In this document: in pieces, positions 1 to 9,436 of the stretch
How the letters are laid out: each line of letters begins with the position of its first letter
How positions within the stretch are numbered: position 1 is the first letter of the stretch
Assembly: GCA_030408505.1 (NCBI GenBank)
Contig: JAUHQI010000004.1
Location: forward strand, 930,001-994,000
Reading direction: 5' to 3'
DNA from: Candidatus Sacchlamyda saccharinae
GTDB lineage: Bacteria > Chlamydiota > Chlamydiia > Chlamydiales > Rhabdochlamydiaceae
DNA: 64,000 nucleotides
Notes under the pieces: model-generated
Databases searched by the model: none
Seen by the model: the letters and a program-made list of their open reading frames with translations, nothing else
Told to the model about the DNA's origin: nothing
Made by a program: the position numbers and the translations under genes

Positions 1-2
1 TC

Positions 3-470
3 GATCAAAAGGAATTCGATATCGATCTGGAAGGACTGTCTAGCTATTCTAGTTATTGCATCGGGCAAAGTGATCGGTACTGGGGCATTGGAATCCGCTC
101 GGGGCTAGATATGCAATGGGGTTTTGGCCATGGCTTTAGCTTCTTTAACGACTTTGCTGGTAATCTTCTCTACAGTTTCCATAGCGTCAAACACAAAGAA
201 AAAGGCGACGGGGATCTCCTTTTTGATGTGAAGAACTTCTTCCACATTGGCAGCGCGATTTTCGATATGCAGCTGGGCCTGCGCTACGATTGGATCTCAT
301 GCGATTGTTGTTATCATGTAGGATTAGATCTTGGCTGGGAGCTGCATTGGCTCCCCGGTCAAAATCAATTTCTACTCTTTGTAGACGAAGAGGTCCCCAC
401 CAAGTATGTCTCCAACCAGGGCGACCTCGGTATCCAGGGGTACTTTCTCAAAGTCCGCTTCGATTTTTAG
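3..470 (+). CDS. Outer membrane beta-barrel protein, C-terminal part (Lpg1974/MOMP-like family)
   Basis: The frame is open from the first bases of the window, so this is the last ~155 residues of a longer gene whose start lies outside. Alternating aromatic/hydrophobic residues, repeated Gly/Trp/Tyr (WGIGIRSG, LGLRYDW) and a terminal phenylalanine (KVRFDF) are the signature of an outer membrane barrel recognised by the BAM machinery. A short cysteine patch (SCDCCYH) is reminiscent of chlamydial envelope proteins cross-linked by disulfides. The pattern resembles the Lpg1974 pore-forming family that is expanded in environmental chlamydiae. Family assignment is by pattern only; barrel location is secure, substrate unknown. 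Confidence 0.7.
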   Translation, partial: DQKEFDIDLEGLSSYSSYCIGQSDRYWGIGIRSGLDMQWGFGHGFSFFNDFAGNLLYSFHSVKHKEKGDGDLLFDVKNFFHIGSAIFDMQLGLRYDWISCDCCYHVGLDLGWELHWLPGQNQFLLFVDEEVPTKYVSNQGDLGIQGYFLKVRFDF

Positions 471-512
471 CGATTGAAAATAAGCGACTTGCGGTTTTGC
501 CACTTGCTAATA

Positions 513-530
513 AGTAACAGATTTGTTACT
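513..530. promoter_or_regulatory. 7-bp perfect inverted repeat upstream of the ATPase gene (candidate operator)
   Basis: AGTAACA, a 4-base spacer (GATT) and TGTTACT form a perfect dyad ending 9 bases before the ATG at 540. It occupies the place where a Shine-Dalgarno site would be, and no such site is visible, so it could be an operator or an RNA hairpin controlling the ATPase. Confidence 0.45.
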
Positions 531-539
531 AATGTAGAC

Positions 540-1688
540 ATGAACAAACCGAAAAACCCTTTTAGATTTGGTGATCCTGTAGCAGGAGATTACTTCCTCC
601 CTCGACCAGAGCTAGAAAATGCTGTATCTCAATTTTTGGAAAATCGGATCCATGTAGTTCTCAATGGGCCAAGACGTTTAGGCAAAACTTCTTTTGTCCT
701 GAACTTGCTTGAAAAATTCGAAGAAGAGAAATATACCTGTTTCTTTGTCGATATTTTTAACATCACTTCTCATAGAGATTTCCTTCAGCAAGTTCTGCGC
801 AGTTTAAGACAAAAAAAGAGATGGAAAAGTCAGCTCCTGGAAATTCTCCGCTCTATCCCTCAACTCAGACCAAAGTTTTCAGCTGATGTAGATGCTCACA
901 CTGGCCAACAATCTCTTGGATTCTCGTTGGATACCACTTCAGAAAAAGACGTGAAAGAGCTCATTCAAGATGTGCTTTCTAGCTTAGCAAAGCTGAGTGG
1001 CAAGGTCATCTTTGTCATTGACGAATTTCAAAAAATTGCCGAGATCGATGATCAGGGCTGGCTAGAAGCCACTCTTCGAACCCATATGCAACAACTGAAA
1101 AACACCTCTTTTCTTTTTACCGGATCAAGGAAAAGCATCATTTATGACATGCTCAATAACGCCTCCCGTCCCCTATATCGTTCATGCCAGCTAATAGAAT
1201 TCCCCACCTTCGGCCTAGAGTTTGATGATTGGGTCCTGCACCGCTTTGAGAGTGTTGGTATTTCTTGTGAGAAGGTAGCGATTACCCATCTAAGGGATCT
1301 TGTACAAAACATTCCTAACTATGTGCAAATGGTTTGCTTCCATCTCGTTGCACGAAATGTTGAGGAGATTACAAAAGAAGAGGTGGAAAAAACACTGAAG
1401 AAAGTAGCGAGGCAAAATTCTTACACCTATCAAACTCTATTGAACACTCTTTCTAAAACCCAACAACGGACCCTCCGCCTTGCGGCAACAGAGAAGAAAC
1501 AACTCTTTGCAAAAGAGTTTCTTGCAAGATATGAAATTGCCAGTACTCCTGCTCTTGCTTCTTCTCTTAAATCTTTGAAGGAGAAGAAGATTTTAGATGA
1601 AGAGGGAGCGAGCAAGGGCTCTGTGATCTTTGATGATCCCCTCTTCGCCTATTGGCTATCCTTGCAGGCTTTTGCGAGCCTTGTTTAG
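540..1688 (+). CDS. AAA/P-loop ATPase (archaeal-ATPase-like) with C-terminal winged-helix region
   Basis: The protein is 382 residues from the ATG at 540; an in-frame ATG at 474 would add 22 residues encoded across the inverted repeat, and I consider it less likely. Walker A is GPRRLGKTS near residue 45, Walker B is VIFVIDEF near residue 158, and a sensor-like segment FLFTGSRKS follows. The C-terminal ~100 residues look like the winged-helix half seen in ATPases related to PF01637/DUF234. Such proteins are common on accessory DNA and are often STAND-like signalling or defence ATPases; the exact role is unknown. Its last 33 bp overlap sufS convergently. Confidence 0.7.
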   Translation: MNKPKNPFRFGDPVAGDYFLPRPELENAVSQFLENRIHVVLNGPRRLGKTSFVLNLLEKFEEEKYTCFFVDIFNITSHRDFLQQVLRSLRQKKRWKSQLLEILRSIPQLRPKFSADVDAHTGQQSLGFSLDTTSEKDVKELIQDVLSSLAKLSGKVIFVIDEFQKIAEIDDQGWLEATLRTHMQQLKNTSFLFTGSRKSIIYDMLNNASRPLYRSCQLIEFPTFGLEFDDWVLHRFESVGISCEKVAITHLRDLVQNIPNYVQMVCFHLVARNVEEITKEEVEKTLKKVARQNSYTYQTLLNTLSKTQQRTLRLAATEKKQLFAKEFLARYEIASTPALASSLKSLKEKKILDEEGASKGSVIFDDPLFAYWLSLQAFASLV

Positions 1689-2858
1689 AGCTTCGATGAG
1701 GCGGTCGATCTCATCAAGTGTGTTAAAGGGGGCAAAGGAGACTCGGTTTGTGCCGGTAAGGCCGAAGCGAGCCAGAAGGGGCTGGGCGCAGTGGTGCCCG
1801 GTTCGGATGGCTATCCCTTCTAGGTCGAGTAAGGTGCCTAGGTCTAGGTGATGGATTCCTTCGATTACGAAGCTGATGATTCCTGATTTTTCTTTTGCTG
1901 TCCCAATGATTTTTAGGTTTGGGATTTCTTGTAGTTTTTCTGTTGCGTAAGTTAGGAGCTGGTGTTCGTGGGACTGGATGTGCTCGAAGCCGAGGGACTC
2001 GATGTAATCGAGGGCGGCAGAGAGGCCGATGACTTGGGCAATGGGAGGCGTGCCGGCTTCAAATTTTAGGGGTGGTTTTGCAAAGGTTGTTTTCGCAAGG
2101 GTAACGGTTTCGATCATGTCCCCTCCCCCTTGGACGGGTGGGAGCGAATCGAGGAGGTCGTACTTTCCGTAGAAGATGCCGATGCCGGTTGGGCCAAAGG
2201 CTTTGTGGCCAGAGAGGGCGAGGTAATCGACGTCGAGCTCTTGAACGTTGAGTGGAATGTGTGCGGTCGATTGGGCGGCATCGATGAGGACTTTTGCGCC
2301 ATGGGCGTGGGCCATTTCTGTGATTTGGGCGATGGGGTTGATGGTTCCGGTGCTATTGGCGATGTGGGCTACGGAGACGAGTTTCGTGCGTGGGGAGAGA
2401 AGTTTGGAAAAGGCTTCTAGGTCGAGTTCGGCTCTTTCGTTGATGGGGATGAAGCGGAGGACGACTTTTTTCTTTTTGGCGAGAAGTTGCCAGGGGACGA
2501 TGTTGGAGTGGTGTTCCATCACGGAGAGGATGATCTCATCGCCTTCTTGGAGGATGTCTTGGTGGGCTAGTGCGAGGAGGTTGATGCTATCTGTGGTCCC
2601 TTTGGTGAAGATGATTTCGTTAGGATCTTTGGCGCCAATGAAGCGAGCGACTTGCCCGCGGGTGTTGTTGTATTTTGTAGTGGCGCTAGCTGCTAACGTG
2701 TAGATTGCACGGTGGACGGTGCCACATTCGGTTGAGTAGAAGCCTGTGAGGGCATCGATGACGGTTTGGGGTTTTTGCGAGGTGGCGGCAGAATCGAGAT
2801 AGATGAGCTGTTTGTCTTTGAAGATGGGAAAGTCTTCGCGTACTGATTGAATTTTCAC
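1656..2858 (-). CDS. sufS: Cysteine desulfurase SufS
   Basis: PLP enzyme that removes sulfur from L-cysteine to supply the SufBCD scaffold for Fe-S cluster assembly in the cytoplasm. The PLP lysine lies in LSGHKAFGPTG (K219) and the catalytic cysteine in RTGHHCAQP (C357); length 400 residues is normal for group II desulfurases. I start it at the GTG at 2858, which overlaps the sufD stop as GTGA; an upstream in-frame extension to 2936 would read through the sufD end and lacks homologous sequence. It is the last gene of the suf unit; no sufE or sufU is visible in the window, so the sulfur acceptor is elsewhere. Confidence 0.95.
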   Translation of the reverse strand: MKIQSVREDFPIFKDKQLIYLDSAATSQKPQTVIDALTGFYSTECGTVHRAIYTLAASATTKYNNTRGQVARFIGAKDPNEIIFTKGTTDSINLLALAHQDILQEGDEIILSVMEHHSNIVPWQLLAKKKKVVLRFIPINERAELDLEAFSKLLSPRTKLVSVAHIANSTGTINPIAQITEMAHAHGAKVLIDAAQSTAHIPLNVQELDVDYLALSGHKAFGPTGIGIFYGKYDLLDSLPPVQGGGDMIETVTLAKTTFAKPPLKFEAGTPPIAQVIGLSAALDYIESLGFEHIQSHEHQLLTYATEKLQEIPNLKIIGTAKEKSGIISFVIEGIHHLDLGTLLDLEGIAIRTGHHCAQPLLARFGLTGTNRVSFAPFNTLDEIDRLIEALNKARKSLQG

Positions 2859-4144
2859 TTTGAAAATTTCTCCACTAAGCTTTGCATCCGCTCGCGAGCG
2901 GGAAGGAAGGCGACGTGGTTGATGACGTCTGTGCAAAAGCCAGAAAGGAGGAGGAGATTGGCGGTTTTTGGGTCGATCCCGCGGGTTTTGAGGTAGTGTA
3001 GGTGCTCATGATTCAACTGGCCGGTTGTGGCGCCGTGCGAGGCTTTGACGTCATCGGCAAAAATTTCGAGGTTAGGCTTACTGTTGGCTACGGCTCGGTC
3101 TGAGAGGAGGAGGTTGTTGTTGAGCTGATACGCCTCGGTTTTCTGCGCCTGACTCTTGACATAGATCTTCCCTTCGAAAGAGGATCTGGCTGCATCTGCA
3201 AGAACATTTTTAAAAAGCTGGTGGGAGGTGCAATGAGGAGCAACGTGATCTATATGGACGTTGACATGGGATTGTCGGTGCTCATTTAAGAGGCTTAAGT
3301 TTTTGAGGTCGCAGCAAGCGTTTTCTCCAAGGAGGCTAACTCGAAAATCTTGCCGCACAGATTTTGTTCCCGTTGTGACAGTTAAGCTATTGAACCTACT
3401 ATCTCGCTTTAGTGTGGCTCTTGTAGCTTCCAAACACCAACCATTATGGCAGGGGGTAAGTGTGCCAAATTGGGTGAACTCTGCCCCTTCTTCGAGGGCT
3501 ATGTCTGTGACGCCATTGGAGAAGTACTCAAAGTCTTTGAGGCAGAATTGATCACAAGCCCAGTTTACTTTTGCTTGTTTGCCAACAAAGAAATGGATCC
3601 GAGGATGGACAAGGGCGGCCCGGTCACTGGAAATCACCTGCAAACATTGGATGGGGGTATCGACAATGACTTTTGGTGGGACGTAGATGAAGAGGCCCAT
3701 CTGTATGAGGGAGGTATTTAGTGTAGCGAAAGGGTCTTTCTCTTCCTTCATCGCGCCAGACAAGCGCAGTTGGAGGAAGTTGCCATATTTAGTGAGTGCA
3801 TCACGCAGGCGCAAAACAACCACCTCTTTGGGCAATGCGGAAGTGTCAGAGAGTTCCGGACTATACTGCCCATTCACAAGAACGACATGACTCCGGCGGC
3901 ATTCGGGATAGATAACCGACTCAATCTGTTCTTTGGGAAGGTTGGGGGGGCCTGTTAACTCATACGCTTCTTGATAGAATTGGGAAAACGGAAAGTATTG
4001 ATAGCCTGGATTTTTTTTTGAAGGCAATCCCTTCGATAAAAAATGGTCCCAAGCTTTTTCCCGGATGGCCTTTTGCAAGGGGGAGATCCCTTCGAGGTTC
4101 GATAGGAAATGCCTTTCTAGTAACTGGCTAAAGTCTTCTTTCAC
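2855..4144 (-). CDS. sufD: Fe-S cluster assembly protein SufD
   Basis: Scaffold subunit that pairs with SufB and the SufC ATPase to build Fe-S clusters. The 429-residue product carries the SufBD core in its second half, including [10 protein letters not shown] and the [10 protein letters not shown] segment near the C-terminus, matching the SufB ending. The start is a GTG at 4144 overlapping the sufC stop (GTGA), so translation is coupled. Order sufB-sufC-sufD-sufS is the common bacterial one. Confidence 0.93.
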   Translation of the reverse strand: MKEDFSQLLERHFLSNLEGISPLQKAIREKAWDHFLSKGLPSKKNPGYQYFPFSQFYQEAYELTGPPNLPKEQIESVIYPECRRSHVVLVNGQYSPELSDTSALPKEVVVLRLRDALTKYGNFLQLRLSGAMKEEKDPFATLNTSLIQMGLFIYVPPKVIVDTPIQCLQVISSDRAALVHPRIHFFVGKQAKVNWACDQFCLKDFEYFSNGVTDIALEEGAEFTQFGTLTPCHNGWCLEATRATLKRDSRFNSLTVTTGTKSVRQDFRVSLLGENACCDLKNLSLLNEHRQSHVNVHIDHVAPHCTSHQLFKNVLADAARSSFEGKIYVKSQAQKTEAYQLNNNLLLSDRAVANSKPNLEIFADDVKASHGATTGQLNHEHLHYLKTRGIDPKTANLLLLSGFCTDVINHVAFLPARERMQSLVEKFSK

Positions 4145-4887
4145 GCTTCAACCTCGAGCCAATCGTACCCTTTTTCTTCGAGCTCTTTTGCCAGCAGGTA
4201 GTCGCCTGTCTTAACGATTTGTCCATCCATCATCACATGGACGACGTTTGGCCGGATATAGTCGAGTAGGCGTTGGTAGTGGGTAATGAGCAGAAGACCT
4301 TTATCTTCAGAAAAGAGGCGCTTGACCCCGCATGCGACGATACGCATCGCATCGATATCAAGTCCAGAGTCGGTCTCATCGAGTATGGCTACCAACGGAT
4401 CTAAAACAGCCATTTGTAAAATTTCATTTCTTTTTTTCTCTCCGCCAGAAAATCCTTCATTGAGGTTGCGATCCAGATATTCTTCTTTCATTTCGAGAAG
4501 TTCTATTTTTTCCAAGAGTAGATCGCGAAACACTTCTTCTGAGACGGGCGTTTGTTGCTTTGCTTTTCTCTTGGCGTTGTAGGCTGCGAGCAAAAATTGT
4601 GCGTTGCTGATTCCAGGGATTTCAACTGGGTATTGGAAGCCAATGAAGAGGCCGAGATAAGCTCTTTCTTCTGGATCAAGCTCTTGAATGTTCGTACCAT
4701 TTAAGAGGATTTCTCCTGAGAGTATTTCATAGGAAGGATCACCGGCGAGTACTTTGGAGAGGGTCGATTTTCCCGCGCCATTAGGGCCCATGATGGCATG
4801 GATCTGCCCGGGCTCGATGGTTAAATCTATCCCTTTGAGGATCCTATTACCTTCTACCGAAACATGGAGGTTTTTTATTTTTAACAT
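4141..4887 (-). CDS. sufC: Fe-S assembly ABC-type ATPase SufC
   Basis: Cytoplasmic ABC ATPase that powers SufBCD. Visible motifs are Walker [10 protein letters not shown] near residue 35, the SufC-type signature [10 protein letters not shown] near 146, Walker B with [12 protein letters not shown] and the H-loop LLITHYQR. At 248 residues it is full length. It starts 5 bases after sufB and overlaps sufD by 4 bases. Confidence 0.96.
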   Translation of the reverse strand: MLKIKNLHVSVEGNRILKGIDLTIEPGQIHAIMGPNGAGKSTLSKVLAGDPSYEILSGEILLNGTNIQELDPEERAYLGLFIGFQYPVEIPGISNAQFLLAAYNAKRKAKQQTPVSEEVFRDLLLEKIELLEMKEEYLDRNLNEGFSGGEKKRNEILQMAVLDPLVAILDETDSGLDIDAMRIVACGVKRLFSEDKGLLLITHYQRLLDYIRPNVVHVMMDGQIVKTGDYLLAKELEEKGYDWLEVEA

Positions 4888-4892
4888 ACTGA

Positions 4893-6332
4893 TTATCCGA
4901 CGGAGTTTTCGAGTTTAAGGGTTAAAAGTTTTTGTGCCTCTGTGGCAAATTCAAGAGGCAATTCACGAAAAACCTCTTTGCAAAAGCCATTGACGATGAG
5001 GTTGATCGCATCTTCCCGATCGATCCCACGAGATTGCAAGTAGAGAAGCTGCTCTTCATTCATTTTTGAAGTGGAGGCTTCGTGCTCTACTTCTGCTGAT
5101 CCGTTGGCAGTTTCTATATATGGGAATGTGTTAGCCGAGCATTTGTTGCCAACGAGCATCGAATCACATTGGGTGTAGTTGCGGGCATTTTCGGCTCGTG
5201 GCGCTACTTTCACAAGGCCGCGGTAAGTATTGTGGGACTTATCTGCAGAGATCCCTTTGGAAATAATGGTTGATTTTGTGTTTTTACCCAGGTGGACCAT
5301 TTTGGTTCCTGTGTCGGCTTGCATCTTTCCATTTGTGAGTGCGACAGAGTAAAACTCACCAACCGATTCATCGCCTTGCAAAATGCAGCTGGGGTATTTC
5401 CAAGTAATAGCAGCTCCCGCCTCTACCTGTGTCCAAGAAATTTTAGACTGGAAACCGGCGCAGCGTCCCCGTTTTGTTACAAAGTTGAAGATTCCCCCAA
5501 CCCCTGTTTTGGGATCACCCGCATACCAGTTTTGGACGGTTGAGTATTTGATCTCGGATTGGGCGTGGGCCACTAGCTCGACAACGGCAGCATGGAGTTG
5601 GTTGTTGTCATACGCCGGCGCTGTACACCCTTCTAAGTAGCTAACGTAAGAGCCTTCTTCGGCAATGATGAGAGTCCTTTCAAATTGGCCTGTATTCCGG
5701 TCGTTGATCCGGAAATAGGTCGAGAGTTCAATCGGGCAACGCACCCCTTTTGGGACATACACGAAGGAACCATCGGAGAAAACGGCAGAATTGAGCGCGG
5801 CGAAATAGTTATCTCCTACAGGGACGACTGTGCCCATATATTTTTCTATGAGCTCTGGGAATTTTTGGACTGCTTCGGAGATGGAGCAGAGAGTGACGCC
5901 TGCTTCTTCAAGTGTTTTTTTGAAGGTGGTCCCGATTGAGACTGAATCAAAGACTACATCGACGGCTACGCCGCTCAGTCTTTTTTGCTCCTCTAGAGGG
6001 ATCCCCAGCTTTTCAAAAGTTCGCAGTATCTCTGGATCTACCTCATCGAGACTTTCTAAGGATTGCTTTTTCTTAGGGGCCGAGTAGTAACAAATATCTT
6101 GGTAGTCGATTGGTTTGAAGCCGACGTTCGCCCAATTGGGCTCTTCCATCTGCTTCCATTTTTCGAACGCGCGCAAGCGGAATTTCAGGAGAAACTCGGG
6201 CTCGTTCTTTCTTCTCGAAATTTCCCGAATCGTCTCTTCGCTTAAGCCTTTGGGGAGGCTATCTGTTTCAATATCAGTGGAAAATCCGTATTTATATTCG
6301 GCTTTTTCTTCTAAAATTTGCTCAGTGCTCAT
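4893..6332 (-). CDS. sufB: Fe-S cluster assembly protein SufB
   Basis: Central scaffold of the SUF complex, 479 residues. Family features include the [19 protein letters not shown] block, [12 protein letters not shown], and the C-terminal [11 protein letters not shown] segment shared with SufD. Its ATG overlaps the kdsB stop by 4 bases (ATGA), which ties SUF translation to the upstream sugar-nucleotide genes. This linkage is unusual compared with Chlamydiaceae, where these genes are apart. Confidence 0.96.
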   Translation of the reverse strand: MSTEQILEEKAEYKYGFSTDIETDSLPKGLSEETIREISRRKNEPEFLLKFRLRAFEKWKQMEEPNWANVGFKPIDYQDICYYSAPKKKQSLESLDEVDPEILRTFEKLGIPLEEQKRLSGVAVDVVFDSVSIGTTFKKTLEEAGVTLCSISEAVQKFPELIEKYMGTVVPVGDNYFAALNSAVFSDGSFVYVPKGVRCPIELSTYFRINDRNTGQFERTLIIAEEGSYVSYLEGCTAPAYDNNQLHAAVVELVAHAQSEIKYSTVQNWYAGDPKTGVGGIFNFVTKRGRCAGFQSKISWTQVEAGAAITWKYPSCILQGDESVGEFYSVALTNGKMQADTGTKMVHLGKNTKSTIISKGISADKSHNTYRGLVKVAPRAENARNYTQCDSMLVGNKCSANTFPYIETANGSAEVEHEASTSKMNEEQLLYLQSRGIDREDAINLIVNGFCKEVFRELPLEFATEAQKLLTLKLENSVG

Positions 6333-7045
6333 ACTTGGCTTAAATCATAACACATTCTTTCTGCTATGGCGAGCTCTTCTTTTGTGTCGATTCCAAAAAT
6401 TTCTTGGCTCGTTTCATGAACCTGTATTTGCATCCCATGGTAGAGAAAGCGGAGCTGCTCAAGACTTTCCTGCTTTTCCAATGCACAAGGCTCTAGTTTT
6501 CCAATCGTATATAGGGCCTTGTCGGTATAGGCATAGAGACCTATATGCTTATATACATTTTTTTGATCCGAGGGGATACAGCTACGTGAAAAGTAGAGAG
6601 CTCTCCCTTTTTCATCTGTGACCACTTTGACCACATGAGGCGAGAGGATCTCTTCGTCACTTATGATTTTTTTCTTTAAGGTCCAAACTTCTCCTTCTTC
6701 AGGAGCTCGCAGAAGAGTGGAAATACTCTGCTCTGTAATGAAGGGCTCGTCTGCCTGCCAATTGACCCAGATGTCTGCATTGAGTTGCTGTCTAACCTCT
6801 ACAAGGCGGTCGGTACCACTTGCACATTCTGTAGAGGTAAGTATTGCCTTTGCGCCAAAACTATCCACACAATCTAAAAGCTCTTTGCTATCTACTGCCA
6901 CAACAACTTGATCAAAAAGGGATACACTCTTTGCTCCTTCATAGGCCCATTGGATCAAAGGCTTGCCCGCAAGCGGAGCGAGTAATTTTCTTGGGAACCG
7001 TGTAGCATCAAGACGTGCTGGGATGACACAAACAACCTTAGGCAT
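6329..7045 (-). CDS. kdsB: CMP-KDO synthetase (3-deoxy-manno-octulosonate cytidylyltransferase)
   Basis: Activates KDO with CTP for lipopolysaccharide core synthesis. The N-terminus [18 protein letters not shown] is the nucleotide-binding motif of the family, followed by ASGTDR and NWQADEPFI; 238 residues is close to the usual 245-250. It overlaps rmlB by 8 bases upstream and sufB by 4 downstream. LPS with a KDO core is universal in Chlamydiota. Confidence 0.95.
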   Translation of the reverse strand: MPKVVCVIPARLDATRFPRKLLAPLAGKPLIQWAYEGAKSVSLFDQVVVAVDSKELLDCVDSFGAKAILTSTECASGTDRLVEVRQQLNADIWVNWQADEPFITEQSISTLLRAPEEGEVWTLKKKIISDEEILSPHVVKVVTDEKGRALYFSRSCIPSDQKNVYKHIGLYAYTDKALYTIGKLEPCALEKQESLEQLRFLYHGMQIQVHETSQEIFGIDTKEELAIAERMCYDLSQV

Positions 7046-7994
7046 ACCACTCCACTGTTTTTTCTATCCCCTCTTCAAAGGAGCGCTTTGGAGTCCATCC
7101 CACCTCATGGGTAAGCTTGTCAGCGCAAAGAGCGTAGCGAAAATCATGGCCCGGTCGATCAGCGACATATGTGATGAGGTCTTCATAAGTTTTTATGGAC
7201 TCTTGGTTTCTTTTTGCCACTTTCTCAATTAACAAACGAAGAAGGTCAATGTTGCTGCGCTGCGAGCGGGCGCCCACGTTGTAGCTCTCCCCTCTAGCCC
7301 CTTTCTCTAGGATTGCAAAGATCGCTGCTGCGTGATCCTCGACAAAAAGCCAGTCCCGAACATTGGTTCCATTCCCGTAAACGGGGAGAGGCTTTTTCGC
7401 ATAACAATTTGAGAGCATTTTAGGAATGAATTTTTCTCTGTCTTGGTGAGGGCCAAAGTTGTTGCTCGCATGAGAAATAGTCGTTAAGAGCCCATAGGTT
7501 TTTGCATATGAGCGGACAAGGTGATCAGCCGCTGCTTTGGATGCTGCATAGGGAGAATTGGGTCTATAGGGAGAGTTCTCTGTGAATTCCCCTTCTTCTA
7601 AAGACCCGTACACTTCATCAGTAGAGATCTGGTGAAAATGGATATGGGGATGGCGGCGGACGATTTCAAGAAGGGAAAGGGTTCCTTCTACATTTGTTTG
7701 GTAAAAAAGCTTAGGGTTTTCAATGCTAGTATCTACGTGACTCTCTGCGGCAAAATGGATGATGGCCTCAATCTGATATTTACGGATCGTCTCCTCAACT
7801 AGGGGGCCATTATTGATATCCCCTCGTACGAAATGGTATTTGTTTTCGACACTTTTTAAGTTTTCAAGGTTGCCCGCATAGGTGAGTAGATCATAGACGA
7901 CTATTGTGTCGAACTTATTTTTTGTGGCTTCTCTGGTAAATGCCGATCCCATAAAACCAGCGCCGCCGGTCACCATGATGTTTTTAAAGCGCAT
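7038..7994 (-). CDS. rmlB: dTDP-glucose 4,6-dehydratase
   Basis: NAD-dependent short-chain dehydratase making dTDP-4-keto-6-deoxyglucose. The NAD motif is VTGGAGFMGS at the N-terminus, followed by STDEVYG and the catalytic YAASK; 318 residues is slightly short but complete. It overlaps rmlD by 11 bases. With rmlD and rmlC it gives three of the four dTDP-rhamnose steps; the thymidylyltransferase rmlA is not in the window. Confidence 0.94.
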   Translation of the reverse strand: MRFKNIMVTGGAGFMGSAFTREATKNKFDTIVVYDLLTYAGNLENLKSVENKYHFVRGDINNGPLVEETIRKYQIEAIIHFAAESHVDTSIENPKLFYQTNVEGTLSLLEIVRRHPHIHFHQISTDEVYGSLEEGEFTENSPYRPNSPYAASKAAADHLVRSYAKTYGLLTTISHASNNFGPHQDREKFIPKMLSNCYAKKPLPVYGNGTNVRDWLFVEDHAAAIFAILEKGARGESYNVGARSQRSNIDLLRLLIEKVAKRNQESIKTYEDLITYVADRPGHDFRYALCADKLTHEVGWTPKRSFEEGIEKTVEWYA

Positions 7995-8835
7995 CTATAT
8001 ACTCCTTAAGAACAGTCTCCCATGAGCGGGGGCTTCTTCCCAAAGCTTTAGTCACTTTGCTCGTATCTAGGACAGAATAGTTGGGCCTCACCGAAGCGAC
8101 GGGAAAGGCAGAGTAAGAGACAGGGGTAATTTTTTGACATTTTAGCGACATGCCCCGTGCACGCGCCTCACTATAAAAATCTTCTGCTATCCGAAACCGC
8201 GAAAGAGCCCCTGCATTTGCAAAGTGATAGAGCCCGCTATGACAGCAGAGGTCTATGAGAACTTGAGCCAAGTCACGATTGTAGGTCGCCCTATTGATTT
8301 GATCTTCTACTGCTTGGATGTGCTCTTTGTCTTTGAGCCATTTCATAACAGAAGAGATGAAGCTACTCCCCTCGTGGCCAAAAACCCAGGAGGTCCGGAC
8401 AATGCAGGCAGAGGGGAACTGCTCAAGCACTCTTTGCTCTCCTTCCCACTTGCTCTTTCCATATATGTTTAGGGGGCTAGGCACATCTTCTTCTGTATAG
8501 GGAGAGGTTTTCTCCCCATCGAAGACATAATCAGTCGAGACATGGACGAGACGCATCCCGTTTTCTCTTGCAACTTGTGCGGTATTTTCCGCCCCGGTGC
8601 TATTAACAAGATAAGCCGCACGGCTCTCTTTTTCTGCACCATCGACGTTGGTAAAAGCCGCGCAATTGATGATGTGGGTGCATTGATGTTTTTTTGCGAG
8701 CGCATCTAGTTGCCCTAGATCGGTGATGTCGGCATCCTTTCTTTTAGAAGCAACAAAAGAGATCCCTTGTGCCTGGCAACAATCAATTAGGGCACAGCCA
8801 AGAAGCCCTCCAGCCCCTAGTATCCAAATTTTCAC
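7984..8835 (-). CDS. rmlD: dTDP-4-dehydrorhamnose reductase
   Basis: NAD(P)H-dependent last step of dTDP-L-rhamnose synthesis. N-terminal WILGAGGLLG binds the cofactor; STDYVFDG and the catalytic YGKSK follow in the order expected for RmlD. Length 283 is normal. Overlaps rmlC by 4 bases and rmlB by 11, so it is translated as part of one polycistron. Confidence 0.93.
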   Translation of the reverse strand: MKIWILGAGGLLGCALIDCCQAQGISFVASKRKDADITDLGQLDALAKKHQCTHIINCAAFTNVDGAEKESRAAYLVNSTGAENTAQVARENGMRLVHVSTDYVFDGEKTSPYTEEDVPSPLNIYGKSKWEGEQRVLEQFPSACIVRTSWVFGHEGSSFISSVMKWLKDKEHIQAVEDQINRATYNRDLAQVLIDLCCHSGLYHFANAGALSRFRIAEDFYSEARARGMSLKCQKITPVSYSAFPVASVRPNYSVLDTSKVTKALGRSPRSWETVLKEYIDAL

Positions 8836-9362
8836 TTTAGCACCTCAGAAAAAAGGGGAGCTGTTTTGTCCCGCTCGGATAGAATGGGGTGATCAATCGG
8901 CCACTCGATCCCTACTTCTGGGTCATCGAAACGAAATGACTTTTCTGTTTCGGGGTTGTAATCTGAACTCACCTTGTAGATCACATGGGCCGTTTCGCTC
9001 AAAACCGCAAACCCATGGGCAAACCCATTAGGCACGTAGAGCTGCTCATGTTTTTCTGCCGCTAGCTCTCTCGCCCCCCACTGCCCAAATGTAGGCGAAT
9101 CTTTTCGGATATCGACATATACATCATAAATAGTTCCTACGACCACCGAGACGAGCTTGGCCTGACCCGGAAAAGACTGAAAATGCATTCCCCGAATGGT
9201 CCCATACGAGGAAAAAGAGTGGTTGTCTTGGACAAAGTCATCCATGATGCCCATCTCTTCGTAGAGGGATTTTCGATATAGCTCTGAGAAAAATCCCCTC
9301 TCATCTCCAAAAGCTTTGCGCCGGATCAGTTTCACACCAGAAAGCTTATCTTCAACAATCAT
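8832..9362 (-). CDS. rmlC: dTDP-4-dehydrorhamnose 3,5-epimerase
   Basis: Cupin-fold epimerase acting between RmlB and RmlD. Conserved pieces are DERGFFSE, QDNHSFSS, GTIRGMHFQ and NGFAHGF; 176 residues is typical. It is the first gene of the rmlC-rmlD-rmlB-kdsB-suf unit. An AAGGA stretch 5 bases upstream of the ATG can serve as ribosome binding site, and divergent tyrP starts 74 bp away, so the promoter must lie in that gap. Confidence 0.93.
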   Translation of the reverse strand: MIVEDKLSGVKLIRRKAFGDERGFFSELYRKSLYEEMGIMDDFVQDNHSFSSYGTIRGMHFQSFPGQAKLVSVVVGTIYDVYVDIRKDSPTFGQWGARELAAEKHEQLYVPNGFAHGFAVLSETAHVIYKVSSDYNPETEKSFRFDDPEVGIEWPIDHPILSERDKTAPLFSEVLK

Positions 9363-9436
9363 ACAATCCTTGAATTTTAATCTCCTTCTAGACTAACATG
9401 GCCTCTATTTTAACCCAACTTTTCGGACATTTTATC

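Noticed and set aside
2130-2703. Plus-strand frames of 96 and 151 residues across sufS
   Set aside because: Both lie inside the well-supported sufS coding region and have unnatural composition.
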